From NCBI GenBank assembly GCA_902984215.1, contig CADWAF010001919.1:1-44691 (forward strand): a stretch of DNA of 44,691 nucleotides, in the 5' to 3' direction. This DNA comes from Willaertia magna. Taxonomy: Eukaryota; Heterolobosea; Eutetramitea; Acrasida; Naegleriidae. Under the pieces are notes generated by a model. That model was not told the DNA's origin. It did no database searches and saw only the letters and a list, made by a program, of their open reading frames with translations. Positions 13,580 to 23,696 of the stretch are shown here, in pieces (positions within the stretch are counted from its first letter, which is position 1; every line of letters begins with the position of its first letter). A program made the position numbers and the translations under genes.

Positions 13580-15532
13580 ATGAGCGCCATTCCAAACCGT
13601 TTGAAAAACTACGACAACGGAATAGAATATTTAAAAATTGAAGGCACAGATATTCTATTAGGTGGAAATAATAAGGGTGTAGCAATTTACAAGTTAAAAA
13701 ACGATAGATCCGAATCAAAAGAATGTAATAATAAAAGGGTGGTAATTAAAAGGATTTGTACTTTTGATTATGAATCTTCTGAAACGGATGATCATTTTAA
13801 AGAAAAATTTAAGAAATTACATTCACAACATATTATTAAATGTATTGATTTATTTCAAGATGAAAAGGATAGTAATTATTATTATTTTGTAATGGAAGAT
13901 TGTGGAGATAATTTAAATGGATTTATTTGTAAGGAAGGTCCTCAAGTGATTACCTTATATTTTATTGTAAATCTCATTACACAAATGATAATAGCCTTAA
14001 GTTATTTACAACAGAATAATTTATACCATGGAGATATAAAACCAGATAATATATTTATGAAAGATAAATACACTATGGTTTTAGGAGATCTAGGAACGGT
14101 TGGTCAAAAACCAGTTAGCAGTAAAATTCCCCTATACTTACAAAAATGTCAATGCTATTCATCTTTTACTTTTACTCAAGGATTAGGAACACCTGGTTAT
14201 CAAGCGCCTGAGATTAACGATGAAGGTGGAAAGATATCTTTGAAAATTGATATTTGGAGCTTTGGCGTAACTTTACTGGAATTACTATGTAAAAAGTTTA
14301 ATACACAGTTTAAAGTAAAAGAAGGGTTAGATTACAAGGATGAATTAAATCATCTTTCAAAAACTCTTACTAATAATGAAGAAGGATGGAACACAATACT
14401 AGAGCTAATAGGGTCAATGTTGGAAGAAAAACCTGAAAATAGAATATCATGCGAACAAATTTATAAAACCATTTATTGTCAAGATTTTGATTTCTCTCCC
14501 TTAAAGAAAAGATTCCACATGATTAAGGATCAATTTATTAATGTTAATAGTTTCTTTAGAGAAGCGTTTGAGGCAGGATGTGATGTTGGGAATAGATTTC
14601 CAGAATTTCTTGACAAAGAAACTGCAATTTTAATTTTGGCACAAGATGGCAACAAATTTATTTTCATGAAGCCTTATTTAACTGAAGACAAAGATGTTAT
14701 TTTAGCTGCGCTTAACAGTGAAAACGTTGATCCCTTAATATTGTTTTTAAGTTTTAAATTCCCTGAATGGGTGTATACTGACGAGGAAATTATTCACGCC
14801 GCTGGTGAATTGAAATACATGCAACCACTTTATGGTGAAGCCACTTTAAGAACGATTTTTGGGAATATGAAATTTGCAGATAACAACATTTACAAATTAG
14901 CAATTTACTATTCACGCCGTTCAAACAATTTAATAAGAAAAGTTGAAGGAGAAAGTAGTGTAAATGAGAAAGAAAGTTATCAATTAAGGAATGATGAATA
15001 CTATTGGTTACATCAACATGGAATTGACAATATCTTTCCATTTGTGTCTGAAGAATTAAGAACTGATAAAGAATTTATTTGTAAAGCAGTTCGTTTAAAA
15101 CCACGTCGTTTACAATATGTACCAGAGAATCTTAAAAGTGATCCAAAAATTGTTGTGGCAGCCATTATAAAAGATCCATTTTGTTTTACCTTTCTTCCAG
15201 TAAGTGTACAAGAAAATCGACAAGCTGTCAAAGAGTTAATTCAAGTTAATCCAAAAGTAATACACTACATATCTGAACAACTAAAGAAAGATAAGGACTT
15301 AATTTTGAGAGTATTACAATTCAGAGGAAGTTCAATTGAAAATGAAGAATTGTTAAAATTAAAAGAATATGGAGGAGATGAATTATGGAACAATGAGAAA
15401 TTTGTGAAAGAGGCACTATTGAAAAACCTTTTGTTGTTGTTATTTTGTTGTTATTGTTTTATAATGTTGGTAGTAGGAGAAGATAGATTATTTAATAAAT
15501 TATTATTATTAGGAAGATTAAAGAAAAATTAA
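13580..15532 (+). CDS. Protein kinase with DUF4116-like repeats and hydrophobic C-terminus
   Basis: A single-exon protein of 650 residues. Residues about 20-310 are a eukaryotic-type protein kinase: VVIK with Lys57, a catalytic loop HGDIKPDN (Asp152, Lys154, Asn157), DLG in place of DFG (Asp170), APE at 209-211 and DIWSFGV at 224-230. The catalytic residues are present, so activity is likely; HGD instead of HRD marks it as a non-RD type kinase. Residues about 340-600 carry repeats of roughly 45-50 residues with the pattern LxxDxxxxxAAxxxxPxxxxxxP, resembling DUF4116, which is common in heterolobosean and ciliate proteins. Around 612-632 is a strongly hydrophobic stretch (NLLLLLFCCYCFIML), a possible membrane anchor. 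Substrate and pathway are unknown. The start is the first ATG, after a run of A. Confidence 0.85.
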   Translation: MSAIPNRLKNYDNGIEYLKIEGTDILLGGNNKGVAIYKLKNDRSESKECNNKRVVIKRICTFDYESSETDDHFKEKFKKLHSQHIIKCIDLFQDEKDSNYYYFVMEDCGDNLNGFICKEGPQVITLYFIVNLITQMIIALSYLQQNNLYHGDIKPDNIFMKDKYTMVLGDLGTVGQKPVSSKIPLYLQKCQCYSSFTFTQGLGTPGYQAPEINDEGGKISLKIDIWSFGVTLLELLCKKFNTQFKVKEGLDYKDELNHLSKTLTNNEEGWNTILELIGSMLEEKPENRISCEQIYKTIYCQDFDFSPLKKRFHMIKDQFINVNSFFREAFEAGCDVGNRFPEFLDKETAILILAQDGNKFIFMKPYLTEDKDVILAALNSENVDPLILFLSFKFPEWVYTDEEIIHAAGELKYMQPLYGEATLRTIFGNMKFADNNIYKLAIYYSRRSNNLIRKVEGESSVNEKESYQLRNDEYYWLHQHGIDNIFPFVSEELRTDKEFICKAVRLKPRRLQYVPENLKSDPKIVVAAIIKDPFCFTFLPVSVQENRQAVKELIQVNPKVIHYISEQLKKDKDLILRVLQFRGSSIENEELLKLKEYGGDELWNNEKFVKEALLKNLLLLLFCCYCFIMLVVGEDRLFNKLLLLGRLKKN

Positions 15533-15943
15533 TTATAATTTTTATTGTTTACTTAAATAAAGTAAATAAAATAATTATTATATTTTTTTAATTAATTTTA
15601 TATTATTTTTAATGATTTAAACAAATTTTTTTTAAATATTTTATTGAAAAATTTTTAAAAAGAAAATAATTCAGAAATTTTATTATGATAATGTTTTTTT
15701 AAAAAAAATAATAAAAAAATACGTAAACAATAAAATAATTCAAAGAAAGATTTAATTAATAAATATAATAAATAATACACAGTTAATAATACATAACAAA
15801 CTACTAACAAAACAACTTTTAATTTTAATATAATTATTATTACTAATACAAACATTAATCAACAAAAATAACCAAAAAAAACAAAACAACAATAATAAAG
15901 GTTTAAATAATTTAATAAATAATTTAAAACAACATAACATTAA

Positions 15944-16117
15944 AAAAAATATAAAGACTTTTTTTATAATAAATATTTAAAAGAAAATGAAATAATTAAT
16001 TTATTTAAATATACTTATGATTTAATAGAAGATATTTTTGATTTATATTTTAAAGATTTATTTGAAATAAATTTTAATTTTTTTAAAAAAAAATTATTTA
16101 TTAGTATTATTAATTAG
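15944..16117 (+). pseudogene. Short protein-like open frame in AT desert
   Basis: A frame of 57 codons ends at a TAG at 16115. It begins after a stop and has no convincing start codon at its head. Its translation contains charged and aromatic residues in a protein-like mix (for example YDLIEDIFDLYFKDLF) rather than pure Asn/Lys/Ile noise. It matches no family I recognise. It may be a remnant of the decayed element that fills the desert, or chance. Confidence 0.25.
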
Positions 16118-16576
16118 AATATAAGTAATAATTTTATTAAATTTAATTATTTTAATAAATAAAATTTTTAATAAGTAAACATATTTATTTACAATTATTA
16201 AATTTAGAAAATTTTTTATTAAATTATAAAGAAATTGAAAAATTATTATTTAGAATTAATAATTATAAAATATAAATACAAATAATTTTTTAATTAATAA
16301 TATAATTTCTAACAATAATTCAATTAATATTATTTTAATAATATTTAAATTAAAATATATAACAAAAAGATGGTTTTTAATTTATTTTAATATTAAAAAA
16401 ATTATTTTAAAAAAAAATTATTATAAATTTTATTTATTATAATATTCAATAAATATTATTAATTTAAAATTAAAAATTAAAAGAGTAATATTATAGATAA
16501 AAAATTTTTATCTTATTATATTTTAACAATTAAAATAATATAATTTATTTTTATTTTATTAGTTAAACATTTTTTA

Positions 16577-17755
16577 GTAATAATAATTTAAAATTTTAAA
16601 AATAATTTTCTTTTTATGATTTACTTTATTTTTAATATTTTCTTTAATTTCTTTATCATTTTCTTCTATTTTTTCATCATTTTCTTCTATTTCTTCATCA
16701 TTATTACTTAAATTATTTTCATTTTCATAATCTTCTTCTATATATAATTTTAAAATATTCTTTCTTTGTGTAACTCTTATTAAAGTTTTTAATTTATTAT
16801 TTATAACTTTAATAATATTTTTTAAATTATTTTATTTAATATAAAACCTTTACACTATTATCAACTATAAATACTTATCTACAATTAGTCAAATAAATTA
16901 AAAGTGCTATATTAATATATTTAAATAAATCTATATTTCTTATTATCCTTTCATTTCTAATATTATTATCTAAATATTTATCTTTAACAATAGTAGCATC
17001 TATATTTATAATAAAAAATTTATTCTTTTTTTATCTTTAATATTCATTACTTTTTACCATTTTAAATGATTTAATTTAATATATTTAAATAAATCACCTT
17101 TAAATCATTTGGTATATGTTTATTTAAAAATAGTATAAATTTTTATATTTATAACTTTATTTAAATTTAAATATTTTAATATTTTATATATTTAAACATG
17201 ATAATACTTTATTAATTATATTTCTATATTTATATAATAATTTTCTTAATAATTTTTTAAAAAATCTACTATATTTTATTAAAAAATTATTTAATCTTAA
17301 ATTTTTAATATAAAAACAAAAAAAAATAATAAAAAGTTTAATTATAACTAAAATAATTATAATCTTTTTAACTCTTAAATAAATTAAAAATCTTATATAA
17401 GTTAACTTTTCAATAAGAAATAGTTTTAATTAATATTTTTTAAAATCTAAATCTTGACTTTTTTTTAAATAAAATTGTTTATATAATTTTATTGCATAAT
17501 TTTTTAAATAATTAATTCTAGAAACTATTTTTAATTTATAAATTTTATTAATTTTTTTAAACATATCATATCAATTTTTAATAATTTCTTTTCTATTTTC
17601 TTTATTATTAATTTTATCAATTTTTTATTTCTTAATATATTATTTATATTTCTTTTTTCAAAAATACTCACAATATTTAATTTATCCCATTCTTTTAATA
17701 AATAACTATTAATATTAGTATTTAAATTTTTTGATTTAAAGTATTTTATATTTTT
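16577..17755 (-). pseudogene. Decayed protein-coding remnant, possibly of a transposable element
   Basis: Read on the minus strand, at least four stop-free stretches follow one another with frame changes: 17755-17534 (74 codons, includes SYLLKEWDKLNIVSIFEKRN), 17570-17433 (46 codons, overlapping the first in another frame), 17030-16878 (51 codons, includes FFIINIDATIVKDKYLDNN, then VFIVDNSVKVL after a stop) and 16831-16577 (85 codons, ending in an acidic tail rich in EIEENDEK-type repeats and a stop at 16574). Stops would be expected about every nine or ten codons in DNA this AT-rich, so the series suggests a former gene. The IDAT and IVDNS blocks vaguely recall acidic motifs of DDE transposases, but this is only a guess. 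The 21-base repeat unit near 16650-16700 encodes the acidic tail. Confidence 0.4.
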
Positions 17756-18916
17756 TTATTTTTTATTTTTTAATCTTAATAATACTATATTTGTTTTTTA
17801 TTTTTTTAAATTTTATTAATTAATTTATTTTTAATTATTAAAATTGATTTTTAATAAATAATATTTTTTATAATCTTTTAAATATCAGTTTAATTTATTA
17901 TTATAAATATTATTTAAGCAAATATTATTTACTTAATAATAATTTTAAAATTAAAGTTTGTTTTAATTTAAAATATTTAAAAAATATTTTATAAAGTTAT
18001 TTATATATTTATTAAAAATATTTTTTAATATAAATAGTTATTTAAATTGAATTTATTTATTTAAAATATTAAATTTTTTATTATATTTAATTATTAATCA
18101 TTTTAAATAAATTTATAAAAATATACAATAAAATTATTAAAAAACAAATATTTTTTATTTATAATAAATAATTATAAAAATATATAAAATAATAATTTAT
18201 AAATTCTTTTTTTAATTCTTTTTTAAATTTTTTTTATTTTTTATTTTTTTATGTATATAATAATAATAAAATATTTTTATTATTGTTTTTAATAAGATTT
18301 ATTTAAGATTAAAGGAGATTATTAAGATAATTTATAATAATAAATTATATTTTATATAAAATTACTATTGTTTTTATTATTTTAATTTTTTTATTAATAT
18401 TTACTATTATTATACTTTCTTGTTCTTATTTTTTTATTATTTATTATTATGTTATTAAATTTATTTATTTTTTATTCTTTTTTTTATTTTTTTTATTTTA
18501 TTAAGATTATAAAAAAATAAATTGATTTTAAAATTATTTTTTAATTATTAAAATTATTTTTAAACAATTAATTTTATATATTTTAAAAAAATTATTAAAA
18601 ACGTTAATTTATTAATTAAATTTTTAGAAATCTATTAAAATAAATAATAAATGCTAAGTTTGTATTGATTTGAATATAAATTAAATTTTAATTTTTTTTT
18701 TAAGTTTTTTAAAATTAAAAAAAATAAAAAATTCATTATTATCTAATAATAATTAAAATTTAATAAATAATTCTATTAATCCTTTATAAAAAAGTAACAA
18801 TAATAATAATTAGCTTAAAAGAATGAAATTAATTAAAAAAAAAGAAGAGATAAAAAATTATAAGTATTAAAAAAATAATTCAAAATATTTAAAAAACAAA
18901 AAACTAAAATTATATT

Positions 18917-19231
18917 GTGTTGTTTTATAATAAAAAATATTTATTAAAGAAAATAAATTATAGTTTAACTTTTGATTTTATAAATTTTATAAATTTTAAA
19001 GAATTAAAAAATAAAATTATACACTATTATATTAATAAAAAATATTATATTGCAAAAAATAAAAAATTTATTTTAATTTATAATATTTATAATAATTTTA
19101 TATATGAAACATATAAAAAATATTTTTTTAAAAAATTATTTTTTTATAATAAAATAATCTCTTTAAATAAAATAACATATATTATAATCAATAATTTTAA
19201 AATATTATATAATAATATTCTCATTATTTAG
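18917..19231 (+). pseudogene. 104-codon AT-rich open frame, probably a remnant
   Basis: An open frame of about 104 codons opens at a TTG and runs to a TAG at 19229-19231. The product is dominated by Lys, Asn, Ile, Tyr and Phe, the codons expected from AT-only DNA, with few Gly, Ala or Pro. No motif, signal peptide or known domain is visible. It lies inside the AT desert between other broken frames. A functional gene is unlikely; a remnant of the same decayed element, or chance, is preferred. Confidence 0.25.
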
Positions 19232-19659
19232 TGTTATATTAGAAAATATTTAAGATTTTTTTAAAATAAAAAAAATAGTTTTTAAAAATTTATTTAAATT
19301 ATTTAAACAAAAAATAATCACTAAATATTATTATTTTATTTATAAAAATAAAATAAATTCTAAATTATTTATCAAATATATACCAAAATTTTATAATCTC
19401 TATATATAAATATTTATTAAAAAAATAAATGATTATTTTAAGAATTAAAATTTTTTATTAAAAAAAAGCACAATTAAAAAAGAAATGTTAATTTAAAAAT
19501 AAAAAATTACCTCTTATAATTTTACTTTCAAATTAAATAACTATTTATATAATCATTACTTTTAAATTTTTATATTATAATTGTTTTCATATAAAAATAA
19601 TAATACATAATGAAATTACTTTAAAAATAAATTAAATAAGTAAAATTAATTATATATAG

Positions 19660-19858
19660 TTATCAAATAATTTAAAAAAATACAAAACAAAAATCAAAAA
19701 AGTAATTTATAATTTTATTAATAAAATTAATGAACACTTAAATTATAATTGAAAAGAAATTGCAATATATTAATAATAATTATATAATTACTATAAGAAT
19801 ATTTAATAAAATTAATTATTTTATAACAATTAAAAATAAAAAATTTAAAAATTTAATA
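19660..19858 (+). pseudogene. Frameshifted remnant with a helix-turn-helix-like block
   Basis: Two overlapping open stretches, 19660-19749 (30 codons) and 19742-19858 (39 codons in another frame), read together as one protein-like segment. The first includes KVIYNFINKINEHLNYN, then a TGA that would be Trp if it arose from TGG, then KEIAIY. The second includes ITIRIFNKINYFITIKNKKF. The pattern of a Trp-x-x-Ile-Ala block followed by a T-I-x-x-I-F block resembles DNA-binding helix-turn-helix regions of transposases. This is weak evidence from a short stretch. Confidence 0.25.
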
Positions 19859-21183
19859 TAGAATTATAATTATAAAGTATTATATTATATATTTAATTTC
19901 TTTAAAAATTATTTATAAATAAATTATAAAAATGTTATCAATAATAAAAAATTAAATTAAGCTTATATATATTTAAAATAAATTGTTAATAATAGTAAGT
20001 TTAGTTTATTAAAGTTTTTATTAATAAATTATATTTATTATTATAAATATAGTTTTAATTATTGGTTATACTTTATTTTTTAATATAAAATAAAATTTAA
20101 ATAATAATTATATTATTTTTTTATTTATTTAACAAATATTATTTTTAAATTAATTATTTTATATTAATTTATTTAATTATCTAAAATATTCATATAATTA
20201 TTTAATAACATATTAAAAAAAAAATCTATTTATATTTATTTTTAATTAAATAAATATCAAAAAATAAATATAAATAAAAAAATTTTTATTTTAATAGTTA
20301 TAGCTTTTATTTTTTATTAATTTTTTTTTATTTTATTTTTAATTTAAGAAATATTAATATAATTTTGTTTTTTTAATTAATTTTTGTGTTTTATAATAAT
20401 AAATATTAAATAAAAATAATTTTTTATATTAATTTATTAATCAACATAAAAAAAAATATAATTTTTTTGAAAATAATTTAATAAAAAAATGTTTTTAAAA
20501 AAAAATTTAAAAATAAACATTTTTTATATTTTTTTTTAAACTAAAACCATTATTTTATTTCTTTTTACTATAAACTTTATAAATTTAAATATAAAAAATT
20601 TAAATAAAATTTTTAAAAAGAAACAAATTTATATTTATATTATTATAAAAGGAATTATTTAATGATTTCATAGTAATTATATATAAATTATATATAATTT
20701 TGTCTTTTTTTATATAAAATAAAGTAAAAAAAAATTTAAATATTAAATCTTTTAAACAAATATTAAAATATTATTTTACTATTATTCTTAGATTTATTAA
20801 ATTTATTATTATAATATAAAAAATATTTATATAATATAAAAGTTAACAAAAAAAATTAAAGAAGATTTTATTAATTAAATAATATTATTATTATTACTAA
20901 ATTTAAACCTTAAAGAAAAATTTATATATTTTTTAAATACTTAATTTTTTTATTTAATAAAAAATTATATTATAATAATATTTTTATTTTTTAATTTTTT
21001 ATTTATTTCAATATAAATTTTATATAATTTATATTATCTTATAATATAATTAATTTATTAATAAAAATTTTTTTAATATATTTATTTTAATATATTTTAT
21101 AAAAAATAAATTAATTTAATTTAATTTCTACTCAAAATTTAAAAATATTAAATAATTTATTGAATAAATAATGTATTATATTT

Positions 21184-21320
21184 ATATTTGTTTTTAAATT
21201 AATTTTTTTGTTATCGTTATTAATAATTTTAATAAATAAATTAATTAAATATTTGTATTTGTTTAAATTAATTTTTTTATTATTGTTAATGATTTTACTA
21301 AATAATTTAATTAATAAATT
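21184..21320. repeat. Imperfect direct repeat, two copies of about 65 bases
   Basis: Two adjacent copies, about 21184-21252 and 21254-21320, share the core TTTGTTT..AAATTAATTTTTTT followed by a TTATNGTTA block and TAATTAAT. They differ by small indels and substitutions. The repeat lies at the right-hand part of the AT desert, about 160 bases beyond the end of the secreted repeat-protein gene. It may be a tandem duplication or a relic of an element end. Confidence 0.45.
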
Positions 21321-21480
21321 AAAAATTATTGTTTATTTCTATATTTTAATTAGTTTAAAAGTATAAAAATAATTTATAATTTATTAAAATAAATCATTTT
21401 TTTCAATTTTATAACACAAATTTCAAACCATGATAATAATTATTTATAATATATTTTAAACCCAGTTTATTCAATTTTAT

Positions 21481-23555
21481 TTAATAATAATCTAATGTTT
21501 CGTAAATAATATTTTTTGTAATAATTCTACCAGTTTTTAAATAAACAACAAGTTTAACATTATTACCACTTTTGCATTTACTAATTAATGGCTTAAACCA
21601 AATATTTTTATCAAATTCATATCTTTCTAAATTTACTTTAGAAACTCCACAAATAAATTGGACATATTGAATATTATCAACATTCATTACTCCTTTTTCA
21701 TCAATATGATAAACTTTTAATTGTACCCAATAATCATTGCTATTTTTACTTAAGTAGACTTTAATATTATTGTTATTATTCACTTCTAATAAAATATTAG
21801 CTGCCAGTGCTTCAAATTTAAATAAATTCTTTATCTTTCTCTTATTTAAACTTGTACTTAATACTTTATTACCTTTACTATAATTTAAATTCTTAACTAC
21901 TTTACTTCCATTTGTTAAATTAATAGTTACAGTAATAGGAGTATCCAATGGACATGGTGGATTAATTGCCTTAATAAATTCTTGTTTACTCCATGACGAA
22001 ACTTCTAATAAATGATTTTGACTTTGACATGTCATTACAACTGATTTAATTAAACCGGCAGGTTCAATAAATAATTGAGTCCAATATTCATTTGCCTCTT
22101 CTTGAACCTTTACGCTAAATTGTGTAGAGCTGCTAGTAGTTGTTGTAGTTTTTGTATTTGTTGGTGTAATAGGCGTATTTGTTACAATTGTTGTAGATCC
22201 TACATTTATATTAATATCTGTAGCGGTGGCACCTGGAGTAAATTGTAATCCCTTTTTAATGACATCTCCATTCTTATAAGTAATTGTTAAAATAGTTTGA
22301 CTGTTTAATGGACATGATAAACCATTAACCCATTGGCTATCACTCCAACTTGGAAGGTTTAATGCAGTTGACTTTCCATTACAATTCAAATTTACACTTT
22401 GAATATCATAACTTGGTTTAATTTCAATTTGTGCCCAAAATTCACTCGTTCCAGTAACAACTTGTACAAGTAATTGTTGTAATTGACAATTAGAATTAAC
22501 CGAACCAATACCATTTTGTAAAATTGATTTAACTTTTGTAAAACCATTTTGTAAAACTTGTTTACTTGCAGCAGAATTAGTGAAAATAAATCTTCCTTCA
22601 TTTTCAATACCCATTGCACGTTCGGCAAGTTCATCAGGCCCTTGATTTCTTAAATTAAATCCTCTAAAACCTTTTGCATATAAACAATCTAAATTTTTAA
22701 TAATTTCATTTAAAATTTCTGATTGACCAGATTGTCCCCAATCACATTGTGTAACACCTGTATCTGCAATAAACCAATTACCATTATTATTATCTCCCCA
22801 AGCAGTATTCATCTTATTTAAACTTGAAATGATATTTTCAATTACTCTTGTTTTACCTTCTTGTAAAGAATTTACACCATTAGTCCAAACACTTCCATCT
22901 ATACGTTTACCACAAGTAGGAGAATTACTAACAATATGTAATAAAATTGATCTAGCATCTAATTGTTTAGAAATATCTTTAAAGAATGTATAAGAAGAAG
23001 CAGGACCCCATAATCCTGGGCTACTTGTTACAATTGCGTTTGGTGAATAAGTTTTATAGTTTTGTACACGTGTCAATAATGATTGTTGACCTTGTGCTGA
23101 TTGAAATAGATTTAAAACATCAGAAACATCCCATTCTGTGTCAATATTAATGAATGCAATGTTACCCCCAATTGCTTTAGCTACTTCTAAATCAAATGCA
23201 TTTGCTTTTTCAAATTGACCTCGTAATCCACTATCACCAAAATTGTATGCATGTCTAATGTCAAATTTCAAATGTTAATTAATAGTCATTAATAATTATA
23301 AACTTACATGTATGGTACATTACCACGTGCAATTATTTCTCTAATTTTACTTCTAACTTGATTGACATCAGTCCAAGCAGCATAACCAACCCAAAGAGTT
23401 TCAATTTGTTTTACTGATCCATCGGAAAGTATCATTTGTGCATCGCCAGTTGTAGGATTAGGCCACAAGAAATACTTTGTTTGCTTTTGACCTTGAATAA
23501 AAGTAATTAAAAAACAAAGACAAGCAATTATAAAAAACAATAATTCTCTTGACAT
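21481..23555 (-). CDS. Secreted protein with barrel-like N-terminal domain and three C-terminal repeats
   Basis: Two exons on the minus strand, 23555-23308 and 23254-21481, join across a 53-base intron (GTAAGT...TTAG) to give 673 residues. Joining restores the stretch NVPYIHAYNFGDSG. The N-terminus MSRELLFFIIACLCFLITF is a clear signal peptide. Residues about 25-330 alternate predicted strands and helices, with acidic blocks such as FINIDTEWD and NWFIADTG, compatible with a TIM-barrel hydrolase, but no named glycosidase family could be assigned. Three related modules follow at about 344-424, 461-542 and 580-667. Each has an E/DYW-x-Q-L start, a central Cys, a Trp-containing segment and a C-x-x-G/T-N pattern ending in a K-N/G-L/I strand; they recall carbohydrate-binding or expansin-like beta domains. 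A Thr-rich linker joins modules one and two. A role in extracellular or food-vacuole polysaccharide handling is an inference. Confidence 0.7.
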
Positions 23556-23696
23556 TTTTTTAATGATGAAAGAAGATTATTAAATCAATAAGATTGATTA
23601 TAACTCGCACATTATTACTTCACCAATATTTCATTCAGATTCCACTTATCATTTACGGTCAATAAATCAACTATAATTTTAAAATAAAACAATAAA

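Larger units (their letters stand above)
15533..21480. other. 6 kb AT desert with decayed coding remnants
   Basis: This region is almost wholly A and T and contains no intact gene. Homopolymer and AT-rich low-complexity runs dominate. Within it are several stretches where one frame stays free of stops for 30-100 codons and reads like protein (described separately at 15944-16117, 16577-17755 minus, 18917-19231 and 19660-19858 plus). The frames are interrupted by stops and apparent frameshifts. An imperfect direct repeat lies near the right edge. The composition contrasts sharply with the genes on either side. Likely explanations are a heavily mutated mobile element or neutrally drifting AT-rich spacer; a centromere-like role cannot be excluded from sequence alone. 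Confidence 0.6.

Noticed and set aside
15655..15940. Two hydrophobic minus-strand frames that look like membrane peptides
   Set aside because: Their Leu/Ile/Phe richness follows directly from T-rich DNA, they overlap each other in different frames, and nothing supports expression.
15533..21480. Mitochondrial or plastid DNA insertion as explanation of the AT desert
   Set aside because: No rRNA, tRNA or recognisable organelle protein could be read in it on either strand.
22392..22634. Minus-strand frame within the secreted repeat-protein gene
   Set aside because: It is an alternative frame of the real coding exon without any motif.
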